64,000 nt of DNA from Gentiana macrophylla (GCA_026214975.1 CM047806.1:102743345-102807344); one strand, 5' to 3'. Numbered from the stretch's first letter, positions 41,933 to 53,637 are shown. The notes: generated from the letters alone by a model not told the origin. A program made the numbers and translations.

Positions 41933-43445
41933 TGTTCGGAGGATTTTTGCATCACTAAACAAAAACAATTTATAAACCCTAACCTATATGCAAAACTAAC
42001 TCCTAACCGGCCGAATACCGGGTAATTGCTAGTAAAGCGGGATAAGTAAGGGGTCGATCCACAGGGAATTGGGTTGTTGAATCTAGTTTTATTAATTCCT
42101 TTCAATTGTTACTCAAGAACACAAATAAACGAAAGAACAAACATATAAACACATAGAAAAATAAACCTAAGCTATGAATAATAAAAACGACCTAAACTAA
42201 AGATACATGGGATTAAACATTACACAAACTAAGTGATTTCAATCCAAGTTCATGTCATGATTTTAATTCAATATTGTGGTTTCACCTTTACACGAGATAC
42301 GAACTCCTAATTCCTTAGTGAATCCGTTTCTCAAGCTATGAATTCCTAATCCCTTAGTGAATTCAATTATCGATCTCTCCTCTCCCGAATGTTGAGACCA
42401 ATTTCCATACAAGACGAAGGTGTAGATTCAAGTTAACTCCCGTATTTTAGAATCTTGCAACCTAGATAATTAACCAATTAATTTGTCACGAATTAACGAT
42501 TAAAGATCCTATCTTTCTATGGTGATCTAGCGTTCACGCAACTCTCGTATTGTAAAACATCAATAGCAAACTAATCGCTCGATCTAATTCACATGACATC
42601 ATAAAGCGCATAGAAAGATACAAAACGAATTAAAGATCATAAGAATAAAACAAGGATTGAATAAATTAAAAAGGATTAAACTCACATAGTTTGGTACAAT
42701 GGATGATCTCCATGATTCAACAAACGAAAATAAACATCCTAATCTAACCCGGATCACCCGAGCACAAGGCTCGGGTGATCGGCTATGAAACCTCGAAAGC
42801 GCGGCTTTGAGTGTATTTTGTGTATGAAAAATCGATGTAATTAGGGTTGGGGCGATGCGGCTATATATAGAATACTAAGTCGGTTGTGGTTAAGTCGGCC
42901 GTGGGCGCCCATCAAAATCTGGGCGCCCGCCCGAGATCGTTGAACTTTCGAGTCGGGCGAGTCTTCGCCAGACGCCCGTCTGTGCAATTTTGGATGCCGA
43001 TCCATGAAAATCGAACATCCACGAATGTAAAAGCTCCTCCCGACGCTTTCGTCCAGCCTGTCAACGCCCGCCCCATGGGCGCGGTTTGATGAATCTGGGC
43101 GCTTGATCCGGTGGTTCAACACTTGATTTCTTTCCTTATATCCTTCATTCTTCGATAAATCTGATTGATTCCTTTCCACTCGAATTTATCTCTTTAAAAA
43201 TCATCTTTTCCATCACCAACGTGTATCTACAATGTAGGAAAAACATACCAAAGCGTAACGATATTCCAAAATAATATAAAATCACAATTTAAGCACATAA
43301 TTCGTTGCGTTTTGCAATTTAACTATTAAAAACACCACTTGCTCAATATGTCAATTATAAAGCTCGATTTCTATGAAAACATCCAGATACGGGGGAAATT
43401 GACATAAAATATATCCTTATAAAACGTATAAAATCACCCTTAACA
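41933..43445 (-). repeat. Solo LTR of an Athila-type family, with 5-bp target duplication
   Basis: It is a 1513-bp LTR without internal sequence. On the minus strand it runs TGTTAAGGGTG to CCTCCGAACA. ATATC is present on both sides (41928-41932 and 43446-43450). Removing the LTR and one ATATC restores the Tat2 frame (KLIS|LLKENLDAFTW), which proves the boundaries. The LTR end (GCAAAAATCCTC; a CGGCCGGTTAGG string) resembles that of A2. Solo LTRs arise by recombination between the two LTRs of a full element. Confidence 0.95.
42862..43112 (-). promoter_or_regulatory. Solo-LTR promoter: GGGCGCCC motif cluster plus TATA box
   Basis: On the minus strand CTATATATAG (42862-42871) is preceded by a cluster of self-complementary or nearly so GC-rich motifs: GGGCGCCC at about 42903 and 42920, CGCCCGCCC, CGGGCG, GACGC-N3-CGTC and GGGCGC up to 43112. 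Same layout as in the other Athila-type LTRs, but a different motif. Confidence 0.65.
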
Positions 43446-44780
43446 ATATCGTTACTCAAGGAGAATTTGGATGCATTCACCTGGGTTGTCACAGACATGA
43501 GAGGGGTGGAGCCTGAGATCGCGTTGCATCATCTCAACATCGATCCGTGCTTTAAACCTATACAACAAAAGGCCACCAATTTTCCAAAGAAAAGGAAAAG
43601 GCTATCAAGGTCGAGGTTAACAAGTTGGTCGAGGCCAGGATCATCAAGGAACTCCAATATCCCACCTGGCTGGCCAATGTGGTGCTGGTCAAGAAACACA
43701 ACGGGAAATGGCGCATGTGCGTTGACTTCATTGATCTGAATATGGCATGCCTGAAGGATCCGTATGAGCTGCCCAGGATCGATTGGATGGTCGACCGAAT
43801 CGCCAGATTTGAAATGCTAAGCTTCTTGGATACATACTCTGGATATCATCAGGTGAAAATGGCGAATGAAGAAAAGGAAATGACCGCTATCAGGGCCGCC
43901 GGTGGAATGTTTTACTATGAAATGATGCCATTCGGCTTGAAAAATACTGGATCCATATATCAGCGAATCGTCAACAAGGTTTTTGGTTCCCAGATTGGGA
44001 AAAATATGGAGGCTTACATCGAAGACATGGTCGTCAAATCTACCCGGACCGATCACGTAGCGGACCTGCAAGAAACATTCAACAATGTCAAAATGCGCTC
44101 CATGAAGTTGAATCCTGTGAATTGAACTTTTTGTGTTCAAGCTGGAAAGTTTTTGGGTTTTATGGTCACTTAAAGGGGGATTGAAGTGAATCCGGAGAAG
44201 ATACAGGCCCTGGCAAACATGAAAGAGCCAACTTGCATTAAAGAGGTGCAGAGGCTGAATAGAAGAATCATTGCTCTGGGAAGGTTCGTCTCCAGATATG
44301 CCGATAAGTGTTTACCTTTCTTCACGATCCTTGAAGGAAACAAAACTTTCGAGTGGACAGAAGAGTGCTCTCAAGCATTCAAAACAATCCAGACCTACCT
44401 GGCGAGCCCACCTTTGTTGGTTAGCCTGATCTTAGAAGACAAACTCTTTTTGTATTTGTCAGCTTCGAACCGGGCCATTTCCGCCGTTCTTGTCAAGGAG
44501 GACGGGACCCTTCAAAAACCCGTCTATTATGTTTTAAAGCCCTCAGTCCCGTTGAGATCCGCTATCTTAATGCATAAAAATTAGCCTACTCATATTGTTA
44601 TTGCAGCCCAAAAACTAAGGGCTTACTTTTCTTCGCACACAATTGTTGTATTGACAAACAGTCCACTACGACAATTGCTACACAAGCCAGACCTTTCGGG
44701 CTGATTTTTATGATGGGCTTTTGAATTGATTGAGTTCGACATTCGATACGAGCCCAGGAAAGCAATCAAGGCATAGTCTC
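43446..44780 (+). pseudogene. Tat2 reverse transcriptase and RNase H
   Basis: Just right of the solo LTR the frame resumes with LLKENLDAFTWVVTDMRGVE. After a shift at about 43620, frame 43625-44125 has VVLVKKHNGKWRMCVDFIDL, FLDTYSGYHQ, YYEMMPFGLKN and the active-site segment AYIEDMVVKS. The first Asp of the normal Y-x-DD is Glu here. Frame 44186-44584 holds the RT connection and RNase H start (GRFVSRYADKCLPFF; LFLYLSASNRAISAVLVKED). Remaining pieces to 44780 contain stops. Confidence 0.8.
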
Positions 44781-44879
44781 TGGTAGATTTCATAGTTGAA
44801 ACAAGCTTCAACAAGGAAGAATCCACCGGACATCCTAGTTCGCCGAACGTTGACCAGTTAAACACCCGAACAGTAGTCA

Positions 44880-45330
44880 CGCCGCAAAGGCCGAGTCACT
44901 ATTGGTAGATGTATATTGACGGGGCCGCGAACCGAAATGGCTGTGGAGCTGGGATAATACTCTTTGGAGCCGGGCTCATTTGAAGAGATTGAAAAATCCT
45001 TGAAGTTCAACTTCACCGCCTCTAACAATCAGGCCGAATATGAAGCAGTTATAGCCGGGCTGGAGTTGGCCAAAGCCATGAACGTGGAAAACATATAATT
45101 TTTTTGTGATTCAAAGGTAGTAGTGTGCCAAATCAATGGCATATTCGAGGCATGAGATGCAGTATTGAAACGATACCTCAATCTTGTGAAAAAATTAACG
45201 AGCAATTTCAAGTATTGTGAATTCCAGAACATACCGCGTGAGCGGAATGAGCGAGCGGATTACCTGTCCAAGTTGATCCCCAAGGATGAGTTCAGTGACC
45301 CCGTGGTCATGTTTGAATACCTGGAAGAGC
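44880..45330 (+). pseudogene. Tat2 additional RNase H domain
   Basis: Read across one shift near 44970 and two stops, it gives YIDGAANRNGCGAGIIL, then NNQAEYEAVIAGLELAKAMN, FCDSKVVVCQING and NERADYLSKL. These match the Tat1 domain at 6688-7122. A second Tat-type RNase H, now inactive. Confidence 0.75.
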
Positions 45331-46591
45331 CTGCCGTATGTCGGGCCGAAATAATGGATATTCAACCTTCGGTCCCATGTTGGATATATGAGATCAATGC
45401 GTACATCAAGAATGGAGCGCTACAAGAAGACCCAAAGGAGGCTCAAGCTCTGAAGAAAGGAGCAACGTGTTACACGGTCCTGAATGGAATTCTATATCGA
45501 AGGTCTTTCTCGAAGCCAATGCTGCGTCCGGCCCAAAGAGGTCCAAGGAATACTGATGGAACTGCATGAGAGGGTGTGCGGAGGCCACCCCTCCAGCCAC
45601 ACTTTGGCCCAAAAGGCTTTGTTAGCAGGACATTATTGGCCAAAGTTAGCCGAAGACTCTGAAAGGTACGCCAAAAGCTGTGACAAGTGTCAGCGCTTCG
45701 CCGACATACCCGGGCTACCTTCAGTAGAGCAAAGCATCGTCATCGCCGCATGGCCTTTCAACATGTGGACGATCGACCTAATCGGTCCGCTCAAAAAAGG
45801 CCGATCAAACTGTGAGTATGTGGTCGTCGCAGTGGACTACTTCACGAAATGGATCGAGGTGAAAGCGCTGGAAAAAATCTGTGCCAGGGATATAATATAT
45901 TTTTTGCTTGATCAAGTTTGGACTCGGTTTGGGGTGCCACGAGCGATAGTATCTGATCACGGGCCACAGTTCAAAGATACGTTTAATGAATTTTGCAAGG
46001 AGCACAATATCAAGCACTGACAATCCTCGGTATGCTACCCACAAGGAAACGGTCAGGCAGAAAATGCCAACAAGCAAGTGTTAAAGGTGTTGAAGAAAAT
46101 CCTAGATGAAAAGGCCAAGAAATGGGTAGACTATCTGCCCGAGGCCCAATGGTCACTCTGAACGACCCGAAAAGTAACGACCGGGGAAACGCCATTCGCC
46201 CTAACGTATGGATCGGAGGCCATGGCACCTATCAAAATGGCACTGCCAAGTATAAGGGTCTCTCATTTTGACGAGGCCGACAATATCGTCAATCGGCTGA
46301 TCGAGCTGGACCTTGCAGAGGAAAAACATCTGAAAGCCCGCACTTAGTTGGTCAACTATAAGTAGGCCGCAAAAACGCACCATGATAAGCGAATCCGTGA
46401 TCACTCTTTCATGATGGGAGACTTTGTCTGCTGCAGCCAAAAAGCCGCGAAGGAAAGTGGGTGAAAATTGGGAAGGTCCTTGGCAAGTATCTAGGATAGT
46501 CAAGAAAGGAACTTATATCCTTAAAGACAAAAAGGGTCGTGAATTCAATCGACCTTGGCACGCCGACAACTTGAAGCGATATTACCTGTAA
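45331..46591 (+). pseudogene. Tat2 integrase
   Basis: Frame 45484-46020 holds the HHCC domain (HERVCGGHPSSHTLAQK; SCDKCQRFADIPG) and the core with the first Asp (MWTIDLIGPLKKG) and second Asp (IVSDHGPQF), ended by a stop at 46018-46020. The Glu follows in GQAENANKQ at about 46050-46075, and TPFALTYGSEAMAP at 46190. The C-terminal part ends RPWHADNLKRYYL and a stop at 46591. Several single-base lesions. Confidence 0.8.
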
Positions 46592-46895
46592 GAGCGATAA
46601 TATCAATTTGTTTCAGAATATCTTTTGTAAAGGCATTGAGCCCGTTTGATCACAATCAATGAAATATTTTTCAAAATATAAATATCTATCAGGCAGAATA
46701 GATTCTGTCTCTGACAAGCAAAGCTTGTCTGAAAAAGAAAAAGGGGGAAACGGACCCCCTAAAAATATGCACCCATTAGACACGTTTGCGACATTATCGA
46801 AGGCACAAATTTGCAAAGAAGTAAAGGGCAGGAGCAAGAATCAAAACAACCAAAATAGGAAAATGCGATTCGTTACAGAAGAGGAGATTTTTTTT
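46592..46895 (+). other. Tat2 spacer after integrase, with purine tract
   Basis: No gene is seen. GAAAAAGAAAAAGGGGGAAA at about 46730-46749 is a strong purine tract but is not next to an LTR. A T run is at 46889 and an ACA microsatellite at 46921-46937. Confidence 0.45.
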
Positions 46896-47397
46896 TTACA
46901 AAGTTTGCCACAGAGGGGCAACAACAACAACAACAAAACAATCGCTACTCGGCTCTTCATTCATCCGCATCAGGATGAGCGTAGTATCTGTCCGTGGTCG
47001 GACAAACTGGCATCCCCCAACTCCGGATGCACATGTTAGAGGCCATCCAAGCGAAAGGCAAGATAGTCCTTCAGTCATCATAGTGGCGACCTTGATCGCC
47101 TCATAGTGAATCAAGCTGCCCCAATTGATCGTCACCTCAGGGATCGAAATGGCGTAAAGAACAAACGCCTCGGCATCATTGACTTCGTTAAAATCTGGAA
47201 GACGGAAAACCCGGGTAAACAACAAGCGTTTCCACTCCCTCTCCCTCAAATCCAACATGGCCGCCGTCACACTCAAACCATCCTTCCACTCATTAGGAAG
47301 TAAAAACTAGAAGGCATCATGTAGATGAGCATAATACTCAATCGGATCGTCAAGATTCCAAGCAGAAGCGTAATCAACAGCCAGGTCGGGAAGACCA
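46896..47397 (-). pseudogene. Tat2 antisense ORF, fragment cut by A3
   Basis: On the minus strand a frame enters from 47397 (GLPDLAVDYASAWN, then DDPIEYYAHLHDAF), meets a stop, and continues at 47276-46896 (MLDLREREWKRLLFTRVFRL; ISIPEVTINWGSLIHYEAIK). The position equals that of the Tat1 antisense ORF, but the domain looks more like the plant-mobile 'putative transposon protein' type than like the Tat1 one. I cannot assign it firmly. Confidence 0.45.
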
Positions 47398-48864
47398 TGA
47401 TAACGCTCTAATTGGTACAAATAATTAGACCCTTATTCACCCCGAATTCTGCTCAAGAGAGGATAGATAGGCTCGTTATTATGTGGAATACATGTTAAAT
47501 GCTTTGTGCCTGTTTCCAGGATCGTAATTCTGCATCTATGTTATTTTCCCGAAGATTTGGTACTGTTTTGTCTCATTTTGTATGTTTTATAGGATGTACC
47601 GAATCTGGAGCATTTGAGAATGGATCTGGACCGAAAGAAATATATTGGGCCAAGTGATTGAAGTCCAAGAAGAAGTCTGCTGAAGAAAAAGGAGAAAAGT
47701 CGGCCCGGTTTACCGGAGGCTAAGGCCGGTAAACCGAGGCCTTGTTGAACACGAAATTGATTCTGCCGCATTATCTAGGTCGGTTAGGGTTTTAGAGAGT
47801 CTTAAGTCGGCTATTGTGTCTATATAAGGCCGCATATACTGAGTATTACATAGTCTTTGATAAGTTTCATAAATTATTATTAATTCTTCAAATACATTAC
47901 ATAGTTTAATGAAATAAAGTTATTCAAGTTTTGAAGGAGTTATTTCTAGTTTTCTCCATTCTTCCATCATCTCTAGCTTGAGTAGATCGAGCTAGATCTC
48001 CATTGTTGAAGGTATGAAGCTTTGAACGTTCTTTTTTGTCTTCAATATGGTAGATCTGTTCGTATTTATGTGTTTTAGTTAATCTGCATGTTTAAAGACT
48101 CCATAATTTACTTATTATAATCGTTATTGATCAATGTAGATCCAGGGATAGGAAAAGCTGACCCCGGTAAACCGGTAAACCGGCGGTCTATACCGGTTTA
48201 CCGAGGCATTATTTAGAAAACCTAAAACTGGGATTCACTACAGCTACATTGATCGGCTGAGTTTAATTAACGATAGGTTAGATCCGCCAATCTCGCTTAT
48301 TGTAATCTTAAAGCGGCATGAAATATGAATAGTGAAGTGCTAAGTTTGGACATAGTCTAGAATGGACCTACAACGCGTCTTTGATCAATGTCATTTCTTT
48401 GTCAGGCGGAGTTAGCGGTATGAGTTAGCGCTCGATATCGGCAATTCTAGTTCTTTATGCGTATGGGCTATTACGGACCAATTAAGGAGGGTAGCTTGCG
48501 TATAGATTGTCTACTACCATTGTCGGAGTAAATATGAGTAGGAGTTGCAACCGTAGCTGATAATGATAATGATAATTAAAACTAAGCTCGCGATTAATTT
48601 AAGGAAATTATGTGGGGAAGTAAACATAACGATTAACTAATCCAAGTTAGCAGATCGGTGAAAAGAGGGAGAGAAATACCAAGTTTATTTTTTGTTTATT
48701 GTTGGTAAATGATCGCCTCTATGTTGCTTTTTAATTAGGTTAGAATCGTTTATACTTATAGTTGCATTTTCTCTGTGGGATCGACCTTGACTCGCATTTA
48801 CTATACTACGATGTACCTAGTATTCTTGCTAGTAATATCGACGTTAGTGACTTACACGCGATCA
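47398..48864 (+). repeat. 5' LTR of A3
   Basis: It is 1467 bp, from TGATAACGCTC to CGCGATCA, followed seven bases later by the primer-binding site. The first approximately 324 bases match 53638-53961 with about 17 differences by hand count. U5 keeps the Athila-like GATCGACC segment at 48779. Confidence 0.9.
47704..47828 (+). promoter_or_regulatory. A3 LTR promoter: paired CCGGTTTACCGG motifs and TATA box
   Basis: CCGGTTTACCGG (about 47706) and CCGGTAAACCG (about 47730) form an inverted pair about 80 bp before TATATAAG (47821-47828). A second cluster lies after the TATA at 48159-48205 (CCCCGGTAAACCGG repeated, then CCGGTTTACCGAGG). The motif is a near-perfect palindrome in itself. Confidence 0.65.
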
Positions 48865-48871
48865 AGATTTT

Positions 48872-48889
48872 TGGTGCCGTTTCCGGGGA
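48872..48889 (+). other. A3 primer-binding site, degenerate tRNA-Asp type
   Basis: TGGTGCCGTTTCCGGGGA differs at two positions from the tRNA-Asp complement TGGCGCCGTTGCCGGGGA seen intact (17 bases) in A2. Confidence 0.8.
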
Positions 48890-49269
48890 CACTGGCCAAT
48901 TTTAAATATAAATGTTTTAATTCTGATTAAGAAGTCATTTTTAATTTATTTTATTTTATTTTGAGTCTTGAGTCGTTCTGTATCAACCCTGCACTTGTTA
49001 AACTGCCAAAAAGAGAAATTTCAGGGCCGGTTTACCGTGGCTAACCCCCGGGTTACTGACGCCTGAAAAATCAATTTCTGTACAACCTTTGTTATTCTGT
49101 GTTATTCCCTGTTGATTTTAGTTAGTAGGTCCGCAACAGCTGGGATCACACCCAACTGAAGCGGAAGTTGCTAACCTTTTTTTTTGTTTTATTTTGTATT
49201 TTCGCTGGAAGATCAGAACACTTTAGAGATTCGATCAAACCGGAGTTGAAAAAAAGAGCAAAAAAGTCA

Positions 49270-49870
49270 AGCAATATGCCTAGAACGATATTCAACATCA
49301 CCAATTTCCATGTATCCTGGATCTGCTGTCAGGGAGCAATACGCAGCGGATAAGAAGCGGTTGGAAAAAGAGAAAGAAGCAATCAAGCAAGAGCCTAAAG
49401 AGAACTTAAAGAAGTATAGCACGTATCGTCCATGTGAGTTCCCTTGTGATTTAATTGACATATCATCTTCAGATTACGATTCTGATGATGCTGAAGAGGA
49501 TCCGGACACGATGTTTTCTGAGCCTGAGGATTACCCAGACTCAGATACCGTGGTGAAGTTAGGAGACCCTGGTACGTTCCGACTCCCGATTTCTGGTAAT
49601 GGTATGTTAGTAGGATTAGATCTCTGTGACTCTGGCTCGAGTTGCAACATTCTACCTTTTTCCCACTGTCAATAGATTAAGCTTCCAGTCGTAATGAATC
49701 AAACCAGGACCATGACCTTCATCGATAGAACAAAAGATATGCCTGCCGGTCTGCTTAGGAAGTGTACGAATAAGGCAGAAGGGTTCAGTTATCCAATTGA
49801 TTTTACGGTGATAGACGTAGCAGAGGACCCCAGTGACCCGATTACATTGGGAGACCTTTCTTAGCGACAA
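49270..49870 (+). pseudogene. A3 gag/protease remnant
   Basis: MPRTIFNITNFHV opens at 49276 and shifts to frame 49310-49675: a charged helix (REQYAADKKRLEKEKEAIKQ), an Asp/Glu/Ser-rich acidic stretch, then LDLCDSGSSCNILPFS. This resembles the Athila protease site (LCDLGAS-x-x-LMP). After a stop, DPITLGDLS at about 49840 fits the second conserved part (PLLLG-PF). No capsid core is seen before it. Confidence 0.55.
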
Positions 49871-51429
49871 GCAGGGCAGTCATGGATTTTGATAAGGGGG
49901 AGATTACTTTGAGGTTGAATAATGACATTGTATCTTTTAAGATCTTAGAGCCCCTAGAAAATAGACCGGAGAGCTGCAAGATGACGTATGCTTCATGAAA
50001 GGTGGAAATTACGGAGATATGGGGGCATAAGCATAGAGAGGTTGTAATAGAAACCGTTGAGCAGGAATTCATGAGACTAATGCTGAGAGAGAGAAGAGAA
50101 GGACCACGACAAGATGCTCACGGAAGCTAGTCCTTCCGTGTTGCGTAGTGAACGAGTTGAGCTTAAAGAAGAGAATATGGAGTCCTAGGACCTAAAGTCT
50201 AAATCTTGACACAGAGGCAGACCTAGTATGTAAGCTAAGAGAGAGAGGCATGCTAGTAAGAGAGCTCAAAAAGGTTCTGTGAAGGTACAAACCTCTGGAG
50301 CAAAAGTTTGGCGAGTTAAAGCTCCAACCCCTGAATGATCGGAGATCTGAAGAAAGTCGAGCTGGCGACTATAAACTCAGAACTATTTCTTTAAACTCTT
50401 AGGTAGATTAGAAATGAATAAAAGTAGCCAGATGAAGGGGCGAGCTTTTTTCATCATCCTACCGCACCCTTAGGCTTGAAACCGATGGTTGGGGAAAGGT
50501 TTTTTTTACTCGTTGTGGATTCTAGTGAAGTAGGTTAGGATTGAGTCGGAAATAACAACAAAGAGATTAAGAGGCTAGTCAATTTGAGGTCAGATTTGAG
50601 CTGGGACTTTGAATAATGTGTGCATGAAGGAGACAGAGAAATCTAGGGAAAAAAACCCCCGGTAAACCCTAGGTTACCTCCTAGTTACCGAGGTTGGATT
50701 TTCAGATTTCTTAACATTAGTTCATAAAGCTGAATTTTTAGAGACACGTGGAGGACACACGTTGCACCAGGCATCACTAGTCAGCAGAAACCGTCCCATT
50801 TTCCCTTATTTTCAAATTTTTCATCCTTTCCCACACTCCACCATAATTCCACCTCAATCCCATCAATCACCTCCTCAAATCCCTCACCCTAATAACTCCT
50901 ATACCCATTACCCACAAAATCCTTCCATCTTCACTCATTTTCCCTATTTAAACCACCCATTCACCACCATTCTCATCATTCCATCTACCATCTTCTTCTC
51001 AATTCACAACAATTTTTCAATTTCCCCTTCCTTCATAAAAATCGACCACCATCACCACCAAACCTCCACCAAAATCAAACATTTATTCCATTTTTACCAA
51101 CCAAAACACCTATTTTCTTCACCTATGTTGTTGTCTAGTGCTGTTCTGCTAGTAAGGTGCTGCAGTTCTTCTTCTTCCATTGTCAGAGGCACAGTCCCTG
51201 AAAGAAATCCAGAAAAATCAGGCCGGTAAACCTGACCTACCTCCGGTTTACCGAGGGAACTTTTTCAGAAAAAGCTTCGGCATCAGTTCCTGTTATCATC
51301 CAGTATAGGTCCAAAGCATAGCCGATCTTCTGTTTGTCCCAGCGGTTATCAGAGCATATATGGAGAAGCTAATCCCTTGATAGACGGGGTTGAGCAATTC
51401 CATTCGTTAGAGATTTACGAGTCGTTCCG
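49871..51429 (+). other. A3 internal region without RT/INT; internal motif pairs and TATA-like box
   Basis: No polymerase or integrase signature in any frame. Two pairs of the family motif occur: CCGGTAAACCC...TAGTTACCGAGG (50656-50692) and CCGGTAAACC...CCGGTTTACCGAGG (51223-51260). Between them, at about 50945, is CTATTTAAACC, a TATA-like box. The C-rich 50800-51100 stretch reads as a low-complexity Pro/His/Ser frame, probably a leader. Confidence 0.5.
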
Positions 51430-52442
51430 AGGGCATTAGAACGCAAGGCCAATTGCTCGAGAACAAGTGGTAGAATTGGACGATTGCGGATCGATCTTGC
51501 CACGAGCCTTACCAGAGCAAGATATATTGGACATGGCCGATTCACCGACTCAGTTCAATGCCACGGTGGTACGGGAATTTTTTGCTTACATTCGCATAAC
51601 CCCGGAGTTACGTTTGCTATGGTCCGAGAGGTTAAAGTTGACTTTTCTATTGAGCGGATCAATGCTCATTTTGGGGTTAGACATCCACCAGTGGGCCTGA
51701 TGAGTACACATCCTCGAGCAATATTGAAGATTTGGAGAGGATGGAGATGATAGCTGAGTTTTTTGGGGTGCGATAGAAGCGCAATCCTGCAGGAGTCCTC
51801 ACCATCTTCCTAGAAAACGAATTATCCTGGGATCGGAAGATGATCAATAGATTTGTTTGTGCCCGCCTTCTTCCGACCAAGCACACGGTCTCTGTCACCA
51901 GTAAGAGGGCGGAGATGATGTTTTATCTGGAGTAGGGATCTCCGGTCAACATCGGTCTTCTGATGCATAGCCGTATTCACGAACTTGCCGCCGCATCTGA
52001 GCGTGAGTTGTTGCCATACGGGCCGATGATTGACTTGTTTGCCTTAAAGGACAAGGTGAAAATTCTCGTCAGTGATGATTGGGAAGACCCTGAGCCGATG
52101 ATCAGTTCGCAGTCGGTTCAAAGAGTTCCAAGATGAGTTGGTAGAGTTGAAAGGGAGCGTACTCCGGTCCTCGGAGCACCCCGGACTCAGAGATCTATGC
52201 TAGCGGAGCACTCGCGAGAGATTGCGAGAATGCATCACAAAATGGATAGGATTATAGATTACTTTGGCATACCTTCCTCGACCCAACCACCTAGGACTGC
52301 CCCACATTACCGAGCCTCTTCTTCGGCCGCTGCTGCCTCAAGTTCTGGTCCACCTCCCGGTTTTGAGCCTAGAGATGACTGGAGGGATATTCTGATGAGG
52401 ACTTGTTTTTATTTATTTTTATTGTTGTTTTCCATTTTCTAA
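51430..52442 (+). pseudogene. A3 3' ORF, 'putative plant transposon protein' type
   Basis: Pieces in alternating frames: NARPIAREQVVELD, FNATVVREFFAYI, then MVREVKVDFSIERINAHFGV (51600-51690); INRFVCARLLPTKHTVSVTS (51845-51905); then GLLMHSRIHELAAS and LLPYGPMIDLFAL (51950-52040). The last frame, 52197-52442, is a helix plus Ser/Ala-rich tail. Order and motifs match the Athila 3' ORF. Several stops. Confidence 0.65.
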
Positions 52443-53637
52443 TTTTTTTTTTATTTTTCCTATCTAGTTGATGTTGCGGAATATTTTTAATATAATGATT
52501 TTGTCGGCTTAAATTGTTTTAGAATTAATTATTTTTCTCTTTTACTACCGCACTTTTATTATACGGTTTCTTGTCACCGTTGTTCTTCTTGGTTTGTTTT
52601 AGTTACTTAGCATAGATTCTTCATAGATTACTTACATGAGCCCGATGATTTATACGACGATCCATTTCTTCTTTGCTTCTGCCCTTAACCGAAGCTAAGT
52701 TCCTTTTTCGTTTTTCATTTTTCATCTTACACATTGGGGACAATGTTTCGTTTAAGTGGGGGGTGGGGGGGTGGTAGGGAACATCACTTGGCTTCTTAGC
52801 ATTATATTCCATGAATTGCATACTTATCTCGATTCTCTTTGATGCACGATTCACCACTTAGAATTTGATTCATTTCGACGGAATTTTGAAAGAATTATGA
52901 TATCTTTGATATTTCGAGTTAATAGATTTCATCTTTGTTTTACTTTGTACGAGTAAAAGTAAGTGACCACTTCTGAAGTAGTGGCATATTAAGCGCATAT
53001 TCTGTTATGAGCCACCATTTTAAGCACGTATAACTCACTTCCCTTGGTGTGTAGTCGATAGCATATTGATTTGACTATAGTTGACCCTGGCTTCATCATG
53101 AATCATGTTCCAACAACGCTTATAAAGGCAAAGGAATTTCGGATTCGGTAGTTTATCATAAGTGGGGCCATGAGGATAGATAAATCAATGAGAGTTCACC
53201 CGCCAAGAAAGAGAAGTGCATTGAAATATATACATCTATATTCTCTTTGGCAAATATTTTAGTCAATGGAGCCTAAGACGCACCACTTTTGCATAGACCG
53301 ATAAACATGAGCCTAAGAGTAATATATACTCGGTTCTCGATCCGCCTTGCCAGCTCAATTAATTAATAAATAACATGTTCGAGACTAGTTAGTTCGACTA
53401 CGGGTTGATGTAATGTGAGATTGTCTGCATTACTAAATGGTTGTGAAAGTTATTGCACACACACATTGGCTCATGACGTGAATAGTGTTTAATGCGTTAC
53501 AGATGTCTATGAGTGGCATGATATTGATCTTGACTTAGTGAGGCATAGTTGTTTTTAATTAACTTGTATACTGATCAGAGTGTTGTTTTCTTTTCGCCTT
53601 TTTGCTCGGGACGATCAAAAGCTAAGTGGGGGGTAGT
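52443..53637 (+). other. A3 3' noncoding region
   Basis: No coding frame with a domain. It begins T-rich, has a hairpin-PPT module at 52731-52771, and ends in the functional polypurine tract AAGTGGGGGGTAG (53624-53636), preceded by TGCTCGGGACGATCAAAAGC. Of the three modules in A1 and A2, I could find only the first and last here. Confidence 0.6.
52731..52771 (+). other. Hairpin plus PPT-like tract 1 of A3
   Basis: ACATTG (52731-52736) and CAATGT (52741-52746) pair around GGGA-type bases, followed by TTCGTTTAAGTGGGGGGTGG and more G. It shares GTTTCGTTTAAGTG with A1 at 278-292. Confidence 0.6.

Larger units (their letters stand above)
37297..47397 (+). mobile_element. Tat-lineage retrotransposon Tat2 (5' part to antisense ORF)
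   Basis: Same gene order as Tat1, with a 5' LTR region ending at 38636 and gag from 39482. A solo LTR (41933-43445) interrupts the protease-RT linker, and A3 (from 47398) interrupts the antisense ORF. The 3' LTR must lie right of the window. The left end is uncertain because A2 abuts at 37296; part or all of 37297-37980 may be older flank. Confidence 0.75.

Noticed and set aside
46730..46749. Strong purine tract as a second polypurine tract for Tat2
   Set aside because: No LTR follows it and the antisense ORF region begins instead; noted only as sequence composition.
50762..51229. 155-residue frame rich in His, Pro, Ser and Ile as a possible new protein
   Set aside because: It is a pyrimidine/A low-complexity leader between A3 protease and 3' ORF, with no domain and no support from the neighbouring coding frames.
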